DNA of 23,812 bases from an uncultured Collinsella sp. (GCA_900543945.1 UQTN01000019.1:1-23812), one strand, 5' to 3'. Shown: positions 1 to 8,224, counted from the stretch's first letter. The notes: a model not told the origin generated them from the letters alone. Translations and numbers: made by a program.

Positions 1-38
1 TGAGCTCGGTTGAGGTTTAAAGCTGTGGCTTGCGACCT

Positions 39-788
39 TTAGGAGCGGGCGGCTCCGTCGACGGGGAGGATGGCGCCCGTGACGTAGGCGGACATGTCGC
101 TCGCCAGGAAGACAAAGGCGTTGGCGACATCCTCGGGCTCGCCCATGCGGCCCAGCGGAATGGTGGCGATGATGGGCTTAATAACCTCTTCGGGCAGGTT
201 GGCGACCATATCGGTCTTGGTTACACCAGGTGCTACGGCATTGACGCGAATACCCATAGGGGCGAGCTCGCGTGAAAGCGACTGGACCATGCCGTTGACG
301 GCAAACTTGGACGTGGGATAGCCGACGCCGGAGGGCTGGCCATACTTGGCGACCATCGAGCTCGTGGTGGTGATGGTGCCGCCGTGGCCGGCCTCGGTCA
401 TGATCTTGGCGGCAGCCTGGTGGCCATTAAAGACGGCGACGACGTTGAGGTCCATGACCTTTGCAAACTCCTCGGCCGTGTAGTCCAAAAGGGGAGAACG
501 CTGGGAGATGCCAGCATTGTTGACGACCGTGTCCAGGCCGCCCATATCGGCGGCAGCCTGGGTAAAGGCCTCGGTTACGGCCTCGAGCGAGGTGAGGTCG
601 CAGGAGCGGCCCCAGACCTTGGCCTCGGGATAAGCGACCGCCAGCTTCTCAACGGCAGCGTCGGCAGTCTCCTGGCGCGAGCCAAAGACGGTGACGGCAG
701 CACCTTCCTCGATAAAACGGCAGGCGATGGCATAGCCGATACCGCGCGTGCCTCCGGTGATGATTGCTTTCTTGCCCTCGAGCAACAT
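39..788 (-). CDS. Short-chain dehydrogenase/reductase (SDR family, FabG-like)
   Basis: An NAD(P)-dependent oxidoreductase of 249 residues with the classical SDR layout: the Rossmann glycine motif TGGTRGIG near residue 11, NNAG near residue 89, a serine in the TTSSM segment, and the catalytic YPTSK (YxxxK), ending in the usual C-terminal LPVDGA. The start is set at 788 because AGAGGA lies just upstream and the protein then begins MLLEGKKAIITGG as SDRs normally do; an in-frame ATG at 842 would add 18 residues without homology. The family includes 3-oxoacyl-ACP reductases and many sugar or alcohol dehydrogenases, and the sequence alone does not fix the substrate. It lies downstream of hom in the same direction but behind a strong terminator, so it is probably transcribed separately. 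The next gene to its left is outside the window. Confidence 0.93.
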   Translation of the reverse strand: MLLEGKKAIITGGTRGIGYAIACRFIEEGAAVTVFGSRQETADAAVEKLAVAYPEAKVWGRSCDLTSLEAVTEAFTQAAADMGGLDTVVNNAGISQRSPLLDYTAEEFAKVMDLNVVAVFNGHQAAAKIMTEAGHGGTITTTSSMVAKYGQPSGVGYPTSKFAVNGMVQSLSRELAPMGIRVNAVAPGVTKTDMVANLPEEVIKPIIATIPLGRMGEPEDVANAFVFLASDMSAYVTGAILPVDGAARS

Positions 789-943
789 GGTGTTTCCTCT
801 CTTTGCGGGCGGATATACGCAGCACAGCATAGCGGCGGTCATAATCGGTTTCGGTTACACGTCGGCGAACGGTACCCCCGGCTGTCAGGAGCGGCCAAGT
901 CGTTCAAATGCGGATTGCGCCAATACGCCCCGTGTGCGCAAGC

Positions 944-978
944 AAAGGGGCTCTCGTCCACTGCTGGACGAGAGCCCC
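944..978 (-). terminator. Rho-independent terminator of hom
   Basis: A perfect 14-bp stem (947-960 paired with 965-978) closes a 4-nt loop. On the minus strand it is followed by TTT and lies 33 bases past the hom stop codon. It separates hom from the SDR gene downstream. The T-tract is short, but the stem is very stable. Confidence 0.82.
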
Positions 979-1010
979 TCACACATATATGTCGTATGGC
1001 GAAGATCGAG

Positions 1011-2354
1011 TTAGTTGGCCATGACGCCTTCGGTCCAGGCCTCGACGTCCTCGATGCGCAGGACGTTGGCGACCTCGGCCACGCAGTCGACGCTGGCAAG
1101 CTCGGCGGCGGCAGCCTGGACGTCCTTCTCGAGCGCGCGGTGCGTCAGGAAGATGACCGAGCAGGCATCGCTGACGCCCGACTTGCCGTCCTCGACCTGG
1201 TTGATGAGCGAGATCGAGATGTTGTGCTTGGCAAAGATGTCGACCGTCTCGGACAGGGCGCCCACGCGGTCGGCGACCTTCAGGCGCACATAGTACTTGG
1301 TCTGGAGCTCGTCCATGGGCTTAAAGGCGAGGTTGTGGCCATAGGGCTCAATCTCGGGCAGCGGGGCCACGCCGCGGCTGATCTGCTCGGAGAGCGACAG
1401 GATATCGCCCACGACGGCGCTTGCGGTGGGGAAGGAGCCTGCGCCGGCACCGTAGAACATAGTCTCGCCCACGGCGTCGCCTACCACGTAGACAGCGTTC
1501 ATGGCGCCGTTGACCTTGGCAAGCATGTGATCGGCGGGGATCAGCGTGGGATGCACGCGGACGTCGACACCGGCGTCGGTGTTGCGGGCGATACCGAGCA
1601 GCTTAATGGTGTAGCCGAGCTCGCGGGCCTGGGCGATGTCCTCGGCGCTGATGGTACGGATACCCTGCTGGTACACATCGTCGGTGGTAACGCGGGTGCC
1701 AAAGCCGATGGAGGCGAGGATGGCCGTCTTGCTGGCGGCGTCGAAGCCGTCGACGTCGGCGGACGGGTCGGCCTCGGCATAGCCCTTGGCCTGCGCGTCG
1801 GCAAGCACGTCGGCGTAATCGGCGCCTTCGGCGTCCATGCGCGACAGGATATAGTTGGTGGTACCGTTGAGAATGCCGGCGATGGTCAGGATCTTGTTGC
1901 CCACCAGGTCGTGCTCGAGCGTGCTCACGATGGGGATGCCGCCACCGCAGCTGGCCTCGCACTTAATCTGCACGCCGCACGCGCGCGCCTTCTCGGCAAG
2001 CGTCTCGACGTGACGGCCCAGCAGGGCCTTGTTGGCAGAGACGACGTGCTTGCCGTGCTCAAAGGCAGTGGTAAAGATCTCGGTCGCGGGGTGCTCGCCG
2101 CCGATCAGCTCAACGACGATGTCGACGGCGGGGTCGGTGACGACATCATGCCAGTCGCTCGTAAAAGCCTCGCGCTCAATGCCTGCCGCCTCGGCCTGCT
2201 CCCAGGCAAGCGCGCAGGCGCGGGTCAGCTTAAGGTCGATGCCGTAGGCTGCCAGGTACTCATCGTGGTGGCTCTTGATCAGACGGGCCACGCCGCCGCC
2301 GACGGTTCCCAGACCGATCAGACCGACGTTCACGGTGCGCAGGGGTTCGCTCAT
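1011..2354 (-). CDS. hom: Homoserine dehydrogenase
   Basis: Reduces aspartate-4-semialdehyde to homoserine, the branch point toward threonine, methionine and isoleucine. The 447-residue protein has an N-terminal nucleotide-binding domain (VGLIGLGTVGGGVARL near residues 10-25), the central substrate domain with GILNGTTNYILS and the conserved DGFDAASKTAILA segment carrying the family lysine, and a C-terminal ACT domain (YVRLKVADRVGALSE onward) of the kind that binds the end product threonine. It is a stand-alone Hom of the long, ACT-containing type, not fused to aspartokinase. AAGGAG sits 7 bases before the ATG. It is the first gene of its transcript, diverges from the branched-chain amino-acid importer, and is followed by a strong hairpin. 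Confidence 0.97.
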   Translation of the reverse strand: MSEPLRTVNVGLIGLGTVGGGVARLIKSHHDEYLAAYGIDLKLTRACALAWEQAEAAGIEREAFTSDWHDVVTDPAVDIVVELIGGEHPATEIFTTAFEHGKHVVSANKALLGRHVETLAEKARACGVQIKCEASCGGGIPIVSTLEHDLVGNKILTIAGILNGTTNYILSRMDAEGADYADVLADAQAKGYAEADPSADVDGFDAASKTAILASIGFGTRVTTDDVYQQGIRTISAEDIAQARELGYTIKLLGIARNTDAGVDVRVHPTLIPADHMLAKVNGAMNAVYVVGDAVGETMFYGAGAGSFPTASAVVGDILSLSEQISRGVAPLPEIEPYGHNLAFKPMDELQTKYYVRLKVADRVGALSETVDIFAKHNISISLINQVEDGKSGVSDACSVIFLTHRALEKDVQAAAAELASVDCVAEVANVLRIEDVEAWTEGVMAN

Positions 2355-2392
2355 AGATAGCTCCTTCGTGCATCTTGTGGATGGATTAACTG

Positions 2393-2421
2393 CTTATAGG
2401 TTGAGTGCATTCTAGCGTGAA
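2393..2421 (-). promoter_or_regulatory. Probable hom promoter
   Basis: On the minus strand TTCACG (2416-2421) is followed after exactly 17 bases by TATAAG (2393-2398), a good sigma-70-type match. The predicted RNA start lies about 30 bases before the hom ATG, leaving room only for the ribosome site. Confidence 0.55.
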
Positions 2422-2851
2422 GTGCGGGCGCGTGCTTGCCAGGCAGCCGGAGCTGTGCAAAACGCTATCCCCGAAACGCTGCGGAAATATTGGAAACACG
2501 CTCGCTACAAACGAACTCCCGTAACAAACTGTCAACGTTTGCGCCATAAGGTTTGCCCTGTACCGCAAGACGGACGCGTCGCGGCCAGCGAAAAAAGGGG
2601 GGACACCATGTTTATTGAGAGCGGGAACGCTTGTAACAGAATGGAAACATTACTTTTACATAATAAAGTGGTATTACTGCATAAAGTAGTAGGAATACGC
2701 AGAACTATGGATAAATGAACAAATCCAAAGAAAAGTTGAAATAATCGCCACTTTTCCTAACTAAAGCGTCTACTATTTTGCGAACGCCGAACACGGCGAA
2801 GGATGGCCTGTCGGGCAGCCAAAACCCGACGAGATTTGAGAGGAGAGCCGC
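2422..2851. other. Divergent intergenic region hom / liv operon
   Basis: About 430 bases without a convincing gene. The half next to hom is GC-rich. From about 2600 to 2780 the sequence becomes strongly AT-rich, as expected for the control region of the importer operon. It holds two near-identical 11-base copies of ATAAAGTRGTA at 2663-2673 and 2681-2691. No promoter stands out: TTTACA at 2655-2660 and TTGAAA at 2736-2741 are possible -35 boxes, but the -10 partners are weak. A 98-codon open frame at 2422-2718 has no ribosome site and no recognisable motif and is not called. Confidence 0.6.
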
Positions 2852-4039
2852 ATGTCGAGCCTCACCGGTAAGTCATTGAACCCTGTTATGAATCGCAGGA
2901 GCGTTATCGCGAGCGCAGCAGGTCTGGAGGCAATGTCCATTCTAGCTGGCTGCTCCTCCAACGGCGGCGACAGCGGTTCCGCTTCGAGCGACGCTTCGTT
3001 TAAGATCGGCACCATCGGCCCGCTGACCGGTGCCGCCGCGTCGTACGGCAAGTCCGTTACCCAGGGCGTCGAGCTTGGCTGCAAGGATTTCTCGACTAAG
3101 GAGCTGCCGCTTGTCAGCAAGGCCGAGGACGACCAGGCGGACGGCGAGAAGGCCGTCAACGCCTTCAACACCCTGCTCGACTGGGGCATGCAGGCCCTCG
3201 TCGGTCCGACCACCACGGGTGCGTCGGTCGCCGTTGCCGCCGAGTGCGGCAACGACCCCGAGACGTTCATGATCACCCCGTCCGCGTCCTCCGAGGACGT
3301 TACCAAGGGCAAGGATTGCGTCTTCCAGGTTTGCTTTACCGACCCCAACCAAGGTGTCAACGCTGCCAAGTTCCTGGCAGAGAAGTATGCGAACGAGAAG
3401 TTCGTGCTGTTCTATAACTCCGGCGACGCCTATTCTTCGGGCATCGCAGATTCCTTTAAGGCCCAGGCCGCTAAGTCTAAGCTTGAGATTGTCGACGAGG
3501 AGACCTTTAAGGACGACTCCGCCACGAGCTTTACCAACCAGCTGACCAAGGCCAAGCAGGCAGGCGCCACCATGATCTTTGCGCCGATCTACTACACGCC
3601 GGCGTCCGTCCTGCTCAAGAACGCCAAGGACATGGGCTACGACGTCAAGATGATGGGCTGCGACGGCATGGACGGCATCCTGGGCGTTGAGGGCTTCGAC
3701 ACCTCTCTTGCCGAGGGTCTGCTGCTCATGACCCCGTTCTCCGCCGACGACGAGAAGAATGCCGACTTCGTCAACGCTTACAAGGATAAGTACGGCGATA
3801 CCCCCGACCAGTTTGCCGCCGACGCCTACGACGGCGTGCATGCTGTGGTCGAGGCTCTTAAGGAGGCCGGCCTGGGCGTCGACGCCGACCCCACCGAGGT
3901 TGCCGAGAAGCTTCCCGAGGCTATGCTCAAGATTACTGTTGACGGCCTGACTGGCAAGCTCTCCTGGAACGACAAGGGTCAGGTCCAGAAGGACCCGACG
4001 GCGTACGTCATTACCGACGGCAAGTACGTACAGGCCTAA
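2852..4039 (+). CDS. livK: Branched-chain amino-acid ABC transporter substrate-binding lipoprotein
   Basis: Captures the ligand outside the membrane for the importer encoded by the four genes that follow. The 395-residue protein starts after GAGAGGAG and has a twin-arginine-like NRRSVI, a hydrophobic stretch and the lipobox ILAGC with Cys34 as the predicted lipid anchor, then a Ser/Gly linker. The mature part is a type I periplasmic-binding fold of the Leu/Ile/Val-binding family (Peripla_BP_6): IGTIGPLTGAAASYGK, the GPTTTGASVA segment and a C-terminal LTGKLSWNDKGQ. A glutamate (Glu26) sits inside the hydrophobic part of the signal, which is unusual. Branched-chain amino acids are the default ligand for this family, but relatives bind urea, amides or aromatic compounds, so the substrate remains an inference. 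Confidence 0.94.
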   Translation: MSSLTGKSLNPVMNRRSVIASAAGLEAMSILAGCSSNGGDSGSASSDASFKIGTIGPLTGAAASYGKSVTQGVELGCKDFSTKELPLVSKAEDDQADGEKAVNAFNTLLDWGMQALVGPTTTGASVAVAAECGNDPETFMITPSASSEDVTKGKDCVFQVCFTDPNQGVNAAKFLAEKYANEKFVLFYNSGDAYSSGIADSFKAQAAKSKLEIVDEETFKDDSATSFTNQLTKAKQAGATMIFAPIYYTPASVLLKNAKDMGYDVKMMGCDGMDGILGVEGFDTSLAEGLLLMTPFSADDEKNADFVNAYKDKYGDTPDQFAADAYDGVHAVVEALKEAGLGVDADPTEVAEKLPEAMLKITVDGLTGKLSWNDKGQVQKDPTAYVITDGKYVQA

Positions 4040-4070
4040 TAGGCCGCCTTACATAGAGCGGTTTTGATCC

Positions 4071-4102
4071 CAAGCAGGGGAGGTTTTGGCCTTCCCTGCT
4101 TG
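4071..4102 (+). terminator. Strong intra-operon hairpin after livK
   Basis: A 13-bp stem with one G-T pair (4071-4083 with 4090-4102) and a TTTTGG loop, 32 bases past the livK stop. No T-run follows, so it more likely stabilises the livK mRNA 3' end or slows polymerase than fully terminates, which would let the binding protein be made in excess over the membrane parts. Confidence 0.6.
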
Positions 4103-4112
4103 CTTGGTATCT

Positions 4113-4139
4113 AGGGACGATGTAACGTCCCTGTTTCAT
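4113..4139 (+). terminator. Second hairpin before livH
   Basis: A perfect 7-bp stem (4113-4119 with 4126-4132), 6-nt loop, followed by GTTTCAT. It stands 10 bases after the first hairpin and 46 bases before the livH start. Together they form a tandem arrangement that can act as a partial terminator. Confidence 0.5.
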
Positions 4140-4178
4140 ACATCAACTGGAAACCTATTCGAAAGGGGGATGTGGAAC

Positions 4179-5060
4179 ATGACGGTCTTTATCCAATACC
4201 TGGTCAACGGCCTGTCCATGGGCAGCGTCTACGCCATCATCGCGTTGGGCTACACCATGGTCTACGGTATCGCCAAGATGCTCAACTTCGCTCACGGCGA
4301 CGTCATCATGGTCGGTGCCTATGTCTCGTTCTGCGCCACGTCGTATCTCGGCCTCCCGGGCTGGGCATCTGTAATTCTCTCTTGTGTGGTCTGCACGGTT
4401 CTCGGTGTTCTCATCGAGGGTCTGGCATACAAGCCGCTGCGTCAGGCGGGCCCGCTGGCCGTTCTGATCACGGCCATCGGCGTGTCCTACTTCCTGCAGA
4501 ACGCCGCGCAGCTCCTGTGGGGCGCCACGCCCAAGAACTTTACTTCGCTCGTCACCTTCCGGGTGCCGGAGTTCTTGGCCAAGTTTAACGTAAGCGCCGT
4601 CTCGCTCGTCACCATCGTCGCCTGCCTGGTTATCATGGCCGGCCTGATGTTCTTTACAGGTAAGACCAAGATGGGCAAGGCCATGCGCGCCGTGTCCGAG
4701 GACAAGGCCGCCGCTCAGCTCATGGGCATCAACGTCAACCGCACCATCTCGATGACGTTTGCCATCGGCTCTGCCCTTGCCGCCATCGCCGGCGTGCTCC
4801 TGTGCTCCTACTCGCCGGTGTTGCAGCCCACCACGGGCGCCATGCCTGGCATCAAGGCCTTCGACGCTGCCGTTTTCGGCGGCATCGGCTCCATCCCCGG
4901 TGCCTTTGTCGGCGGTATTCTCATCGGCATCATCGAGGCGATGGCTCAGGCTTACATTTCCACGAGCCTTGCCAACTCCATCGTCTTTGGTGTTTTGATT
5001 ATCGTCCTGCTCGTCAAGCCTGCCGGCCTCTTGGGCAAGTACGTCCCCGAGAAGGTGTAG
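4179..5060 (+). CDS. livH: Branched-chain amino-acid ABC transporter permease LivH
   Basis: One of the two membrane subunits forming the translocation channel of the importer. It has 293 residues, is hydrophobic throughout with about eight membrane segments, and shows the LivH hallmarks: an N-terminal LVNGLSMGSVYAIIALGY, GYTMVYGIAKMLNFAHGD shortly after, a cytoplasmic loop with MRAVSEDKAAAQLMGI that contacts the ATPases, and the C-terminal AAVFGGIGSIPGAFVGG. The start at 4179 is preferred because the GGGGG of the ribosome site is 9 bases upstream; an ATG at 4170 (three more residues) abuts that site, and the open frame extends to 4086 only through the hairpin region. It joins livM directly, with no spacer. 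Confidence 0.95.
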   Translation: MTVFIQYLVNGLSMGSVYAIIALGYTMVYGIAKMLNFAHGDVIMVGAYVSFCATSYLGLPGWASVILSCVVCTVLGVLIEGLAYKPLRQAGPLAVLITAIGVSYFLQNAAQLLWGATPKNFTSLVTFRVPEFLAKFNVSAVSLVTIVACLVIMAGLMFFTGKTKMGKAMRAVSEDKAAAQLMGINVNRTISMTFAIGSALAAIAGVLLCSYSPVLQPTTGAMPGIKAFDAAVFGGIGSIPGAFVGGILIGIIEAMAQAYISTSLANSIVFGVLIIVLLVKPAGLLGKYVPEKV

Positions 5061-6149
5061 GTGAGCGTTATGAAGTTCCTTAAAGACAAGCAGACGCGTC
5101 ACGACTTTGTCACGTACGCCATGTGCATCGTGGCATTCGCCATCGTGTTCTTTATGCAGTCCAACCATATGATCCCGCGCATGATCGCCGGTCAGCTGGT
5201 TCCCATCACGGCCTACATCGTTATGGCCATCTCGCTCAACCTCGTCGTCGGTATTGCGGGCGACTTGTCGCTGGGCCACGCGGGCTTTATGAGTGTCGGC
5301 GCCTATACGGGCATCGTTACCGCCGTCGCGCTGGAGAGCGCCGTTCCGTCCGATCCGATGCGCCTGATCATCAGCATTGTGGTCGGCGCTATCGCTGCCG
5401 CCATCCTGGGCTTCTTGATCGGCATCCCGGTCCTTCGCCTGAGCGGCGATTACCTGGCTATCGTGACGCTGGCCTTTGGCGAGATCATCAAAGAGATCGT
5501 CACCTGCCTCATTGTGGGCGTCGATTCCCGCGGTCTGCACGTGATCTTTAACATCACGGGCAACTCTACGATCGACGACCTGCACCTGCTTGAGGACGGC
5601 ACCGCCATCATCAAGGGTGCCCAGGGCGCATCGGGCGTGTCGACCTATTCGACCTTCCTTGCCGGCGCCATCCTGGTTATGGTCGCGCTCGTGATTGTAC
5701 TCAACCTGGTTCGCAGCCGTACCGGCCGTGCCATCATGGCCGTGCGCGATAACAAGATTGCAGCCGAGTCCGTAGGCATCTCCGTCACCGAGTACCGCAT
5801 GATCGCCTTCGTGGTTTCCGCTGCCCTCGCCGGTGCTGCCGGAGCTCTCTTCGGCGGTAACTTCTCGCAGCTCTCCGCCACCAAGTTCGACTTCAACACG
5901 TCGATCCTCATTCTGGTGTTCGTGGTCCTGGGCGGCCTGGGCAACATGCGCGGTTCCGTCATCGCGGCGGCGTTGCTCACGGTGCTTCCCGAGCTGCTCC
6001 GTCAGTTCTCGGACTACCGCATGCTCATCTACGCCATCGTGTTGATCCTGGTCATGATCTTTACCAACAACCCGCAGCTCAAGGCGTTCTTCGCACGCAT
6101 TAAGGACCGCTTTGCTTCCAAGAAGGAGGTGGCAGCCGATGCCCAGTAA
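5061..6149 (+). CDS. livM: Branched-chain amino-acid ABC transporter permease LivM
   Basis: The second channel-forming subunit, 362 residues. It has an N-terminal hydrophobic segment, the family signature AISLNLVVGIAGDLSLGHAG near residue 55, GDYLAIVTLAFGEI, the ATPase-coupling loop MAVRDNKIAAESVGI and the C-terminal VLGGLGNMRGSVIAA. The frame begins with GTG immediately after the livH stop; an ATG at 5070 (three codons later) with AGGTGA upstream is an equally plausible start and would give 359 residues. Its last codons overlap the livG start by 11 bases, suggesting coupled translation. Confidence 0.94.
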   Translation: MSVMKFLKDKQTRHDFVTYAMCIVAFAIVFFMQSNHMIPRMIAGQLVPITAYIVMAISLNLVVGIAGDLSLGHAGFMSVGAYTGIVTAVALESAVPSDPMRLIISIVVGAIAAAILGFLIGIPVLRLSGDYLAIVTLAFGEIIKEIVTCLIVGVDSRGLHVIFNITGNSTIDDLHLLEDGTAIIKGAQGASGVSTYSTFLAGAILVMVALVIVLNLVRSRTGRAIMAVRDNKIAAESVGISVTEYRMIAFVVSAALAGAAGALFGGNFSQLSATKFDFNTSILILVFVVLGGLGNMRGSVIAAALLTVLPELLRQFSDYRMLIYAIVLILVMIFTNNPQLKAFFARIKDRFASKKEVAADAQ

Positions 6150-6999
6150 ATTTGAGTTCAACAAGGGTAAGATGGTCCCGTATCCTTCTGGCGCCATCGT
6201 TCCCGATCGCGATCTGGGCCAGCGCCCGGCACTCGAGTGCATCCACCTGGGCATTGAGTTCGGTGGCCTTAAGGCAGTCGACGACTTTAGCCTGACTATC
6301 GGCAAGACCGAGATCGCCGGTCTGATCGGCCCCAACGGTGCCGGAAAGACCACGGTCTTCAACCTGCTCACCAAGGTGTATCAGCCCACGCACGGCACCA
6401 TCCTGCTCGACGGTGAGGACACCTCGGGCAAGTCGGTCTACCAGGTCAACCGCATGGGCATTGCCCGTACGTTCCAGAACATCCGCCTGTTCAACACCAT
6501 GACGGTGGAGGACAACGTCAAGGTCGGTCTGCACAACCAGGAGCGCTATTCCGGTTTTGAGGGCGTGCTGCGCCTGCCGACGTACTGGAAGCACGAGAAG
6601 GCCGCCCATGAGCGTGCCATGGAGCTGCTCTCCATCTTTGATATGGAGCATCTGGCAAACGAACAGGCCGGCTCGCTGCCTTACGGCGCTCAGCGCCGCC
6701 TGGAGATCGTCCGCGCGCTTGCCACCAACCCCAAGCTGCTGCTGCTCGACGAGCCTGCCGCCGGCATGAACCCGTCCGAGACCGCGGAGCTCATGGAGAA
6801 CATCGTTAAGATTCGCGACACCTTTGGCATCGCCATCATGCTTATCGAGCACGACATGTCGCTCGTCATGAATATTTGCGAGGGTATCTGCGTACTCAAC
6901 TTTGGTAAGGTCATCGCCAAGGGCACGGCAGAGGAAATCCAGAACAACGACGCCGTTATCGAGGCATATCTGGGCAAGCAGGATAAGGGGGAGAACTAA
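6139..6999 (+). CDS. livG: Branched-chain amino-acid ABC transporter ATP-binding protein LivG
   Basis: One of two cytoplasmic ATPases powering the importer, 286 residues. Visible motifs are Walker A GPNGAGKTT, the LivG-type insertion with ARTFQNIRLFNTMTV, an ABC signature in the LPYGAQRRLEIVRAL form, Walker B LLLLDEPAAGMN and the switch histidine in LIEHDMS. The start at 6139 follows GGAGGT by 8 bases, lies inside the end of livM and gives MPSKFEFNKG; upstream in-frame codons belong to livM. The roughly 30 residues before the ATPase core (to about ALECIHLGIEFGG) are longer than in many LivG proteins. The stop codon touches the livF start. Confidence 0.95.
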   Translation: MPSKFEFNKGKMVPYPSGAIVPDRDLGQRPALECIHLGIEFGGLKAVDDFSLTIGKTEIAGLIGPNGAGKTTVFNLLTKVYQPTHGTILLDGEDTSGKSVYQVNRMGIARTFQNIRLFNTMTVEDNVKVGLHNQERYSGFEGVLRLPTYWKHEKAAHERAMELLSIFDMEHLANEQAGSLPYGAQRRLEIVRALATNPKLLLLDEPAAGMNPSETAELMENIVKIRDTFGIAIMLIEHDMSLVMNICEGICVLNFGKVIAKGTAEEIQNNDAVIEAYLGKQDKGEN

Positions 7000-7713
7000 A
7001 TGGCAGAGCCGATGCTTTCCGTCTACAACATCAACGTCTGGTACGGCGCCATCCACGCCATCAAGGACATCTCCTTTAACGTCAACGAGGGCGAGATCGT
7101 GGCTCTGATCGGTGCGAACGGTGCCGGCAAGTCCACAACGCTCAAGACCGTCTCGGGCCTGCTGCGCTCCAAGACCGGCTCCATCAAGTTTATGGGCGAG
7201 GACATTACTCATACGCCCGCCGATAAGCTGGTTGGTAAGGGCCTGGCCCAGGTGCCCGAGGGCCGTCGCGCCTTTTTGCAGATGACGGTCGAGGAGAACC
7301 TGGAGATGGGCGCCTACACGCAGCCCAAGTCCACGGTTGCTCCGGGCCTTGAGCGCGTCTACGAGCAGTTCCCGCGCCTGAAGGAGCGCCGTCGCCAAGT
7401 CGCCGGCACCCTTTCGGGCGGCGAGCAGCAGATGCTCGTTATGGGCCGCGCCCTTATGAGCAACCCCAAGCTGCTCATGCTCGACGAGCCTTCCATGGGC
7501 CTGGCGCCGATTCTGATTGAGCAGATCTTCCAGATTGTCGAGGACCTGCACAAGGCCGGCACCACGGTGCTCCTGGTCGAGCAGAACGCGCAGATGGCAC
7601 TTTCCATCGCCACACGCGGTTACGTGCTCGAGACCGGCAAGATCACCATGACCGGCACCGGTCAAGAGCTCCTGCACGACGACAACGTCCGCAAGGCTTA
7701 CCTGGGCGGCTAG
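7000..7713 (+). CDS. livF: Branched-chain amino-acid ABC transporter ATP-binding protein LivF
   Basis: Second ATPase of the importer, 237 residues, the normal LivF length. Motifs in order: Walker A GANGAGKST, the Q-loop region with GKGLAQVPEGRRAF, signature LSGGEQQM, Walker B LLMLDEPSMGL and the LivF-typical switch region LLVEQNAQMAL, where other ABC proteins have a histidine. The ATG directly follows the livG stop, with GGGGGAG of the livG end serving as ribosome site. It is the last gene of the operon; a hairpin follows within 7 bases, and then a scar of mobile-element debris begins. Confidence 0.96.
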   Translation: MAEPMLSVYNINVWYGAIHAIKDISFNVNEGEIVALIGANGAGKSTTLKTVSGLLRSKTGSIKFMGEDITHTPADKLVGKGLAQVPEGRRAFLQMTVEENLEMGAYTQPKSTVAPGLERVYEQFPRLKERRRQVAGTLSGGEQQMLVMGRALMSNPKLLMLDEPSMGLAPILIEQIFQIVEDLHKAGTTVLLVEQNAQMALSIATRGYVLETGKITMTGTGQELLHDDNVRKAYLGG

Positions 7714-7719
7714 GGACTT

Positions 7720-7741
7720 CCGCCGTTCTGCCGAACGGCGG
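7720..7741 (+). terminator. Hairpin at end of liv operon, lacking a T-run
   Basis: A perfect 9-bp GC-rich stem (7720-7728 with 7733-7741), loop TGCC, 7 bases after the livF stop. It is placed as a terminator but is followed by GC-rich sequence rather than thymines. The T-run may have been lost when the debris immediately downstream arrived. Confidence 0.5.
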
Positions 7742-7767
7742 ACCGGCCGACGCTGCGCGGGCGCCCT

Positions 7768-7890
7768 GATCGACGTGCCGAAGCTCCTCACCCTTGGGGC
7801 TATGCCGCGGTACGAGGCCAGGTGGTCATGGTCCGGGAACCTCGCGATGTCGAATGACACCGCGAGGTTCGCCGCCGTCCTCGGCGGCCT
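7768..7890 (-). pseudogene. IS110-family transposase remnant (C-terminal domain)
   Basis: Read on the minus strand, codons from about 7881 to 7768 encode RTAANLAVSFDIARFPDHDH continuing LASYRGIAPR and a GTSI end. This closely resembles the conserved segment of the second domain of IS110/IS116/IS902 transposases, where xFPxxxHLASYxGLAPRxxQSGTSI is typical. The expected continuation (ASRQGNKRLKNLL) is missing, and upstream the catalytic DEDD domain is absent, so only about 40 codons survive and it cannot be functional. It abuts livF. The family assignment rests on motif recall, not on a search. Confidence 0.6.
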
Positions 7891-8073
7891 CGACCCCCGA
7901 GTGGGCGATCCCCACGCGCTAACGCCTGCAAACAAGGGGATTGCCAAGACGCCGCCGGGCACCTCCGTCATAGACGTGGAAGTGCGGCCGCGCTGAAGCA
8001 CTGCGCGGTGTCTGCTCGCTTATGTGCGCATCACGAAGGAAGACCAGATCGGTGAGCGGGATTGGCCCGAAGT

Positions 8074-8222
8074 CGAGAGATTCCCATCAGCCTCTCGTCG
8101 GTCGATGACCGGTTCACCACGCAGGAAGAGCGTGACGGAAGGTCTCGCAAAAAGGCTCCGAGCGCGGCGTGCTCATGCCCGTCGTGGTGCGCCCGAAGGG
8201 GGGGGACGGCTGCTACGAGCTC
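8074..8222 (+). pseudogene. ParB-like nuclease domain remnant
   Basis: Two blocks in different plus-strand frames recall the N-terminal ParB/Spo0J domain: REIPISL at about 8074-8094, and ERGVLMPVVVRPKGG ending in CYEL at 8160-8222. In intact proteins these are about 40 residues apart in one frame, the second leading into VxGHRR. Here the frame shifts between blocks, stops intervene, and the sequence turns unrelated just before where GHRR should come. Genes of this type are common on plasmids and conjugative elements. It probably marks a decayed element end. The G8 run at 8198-8205 lies within the second block. Confidence 0.5.
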
Positions 8223-8224
8223 GA

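Noticed and set aside
384..2360. Long plus-strand open frame (658 codons) opposite the SDR and hom genes
   Set aside because: Mirror frame of GC-rich coding sequence; no ribosome site, low-complexity composition, and hom on the other strand has clear homology.
2422..2718. 98-codon open frame between hom and livK
   Set aside because: No ribosome site, composition changes midway into AT-rich regulatory DNA, no motif recognised.
4155..6374. 739-codon minus-strand open frame opposite livH-livG
   Set aside because: Product is Asp/His/Gly/Arg-rich as expected from reversed GC-rich codons; the plus-strand permeases are certain.
7775..7996. 73-codon plus-strand frame after livF
   Set aside because: The opposite strand gives recognisable transposase residues in the same interval; this frame gives none.
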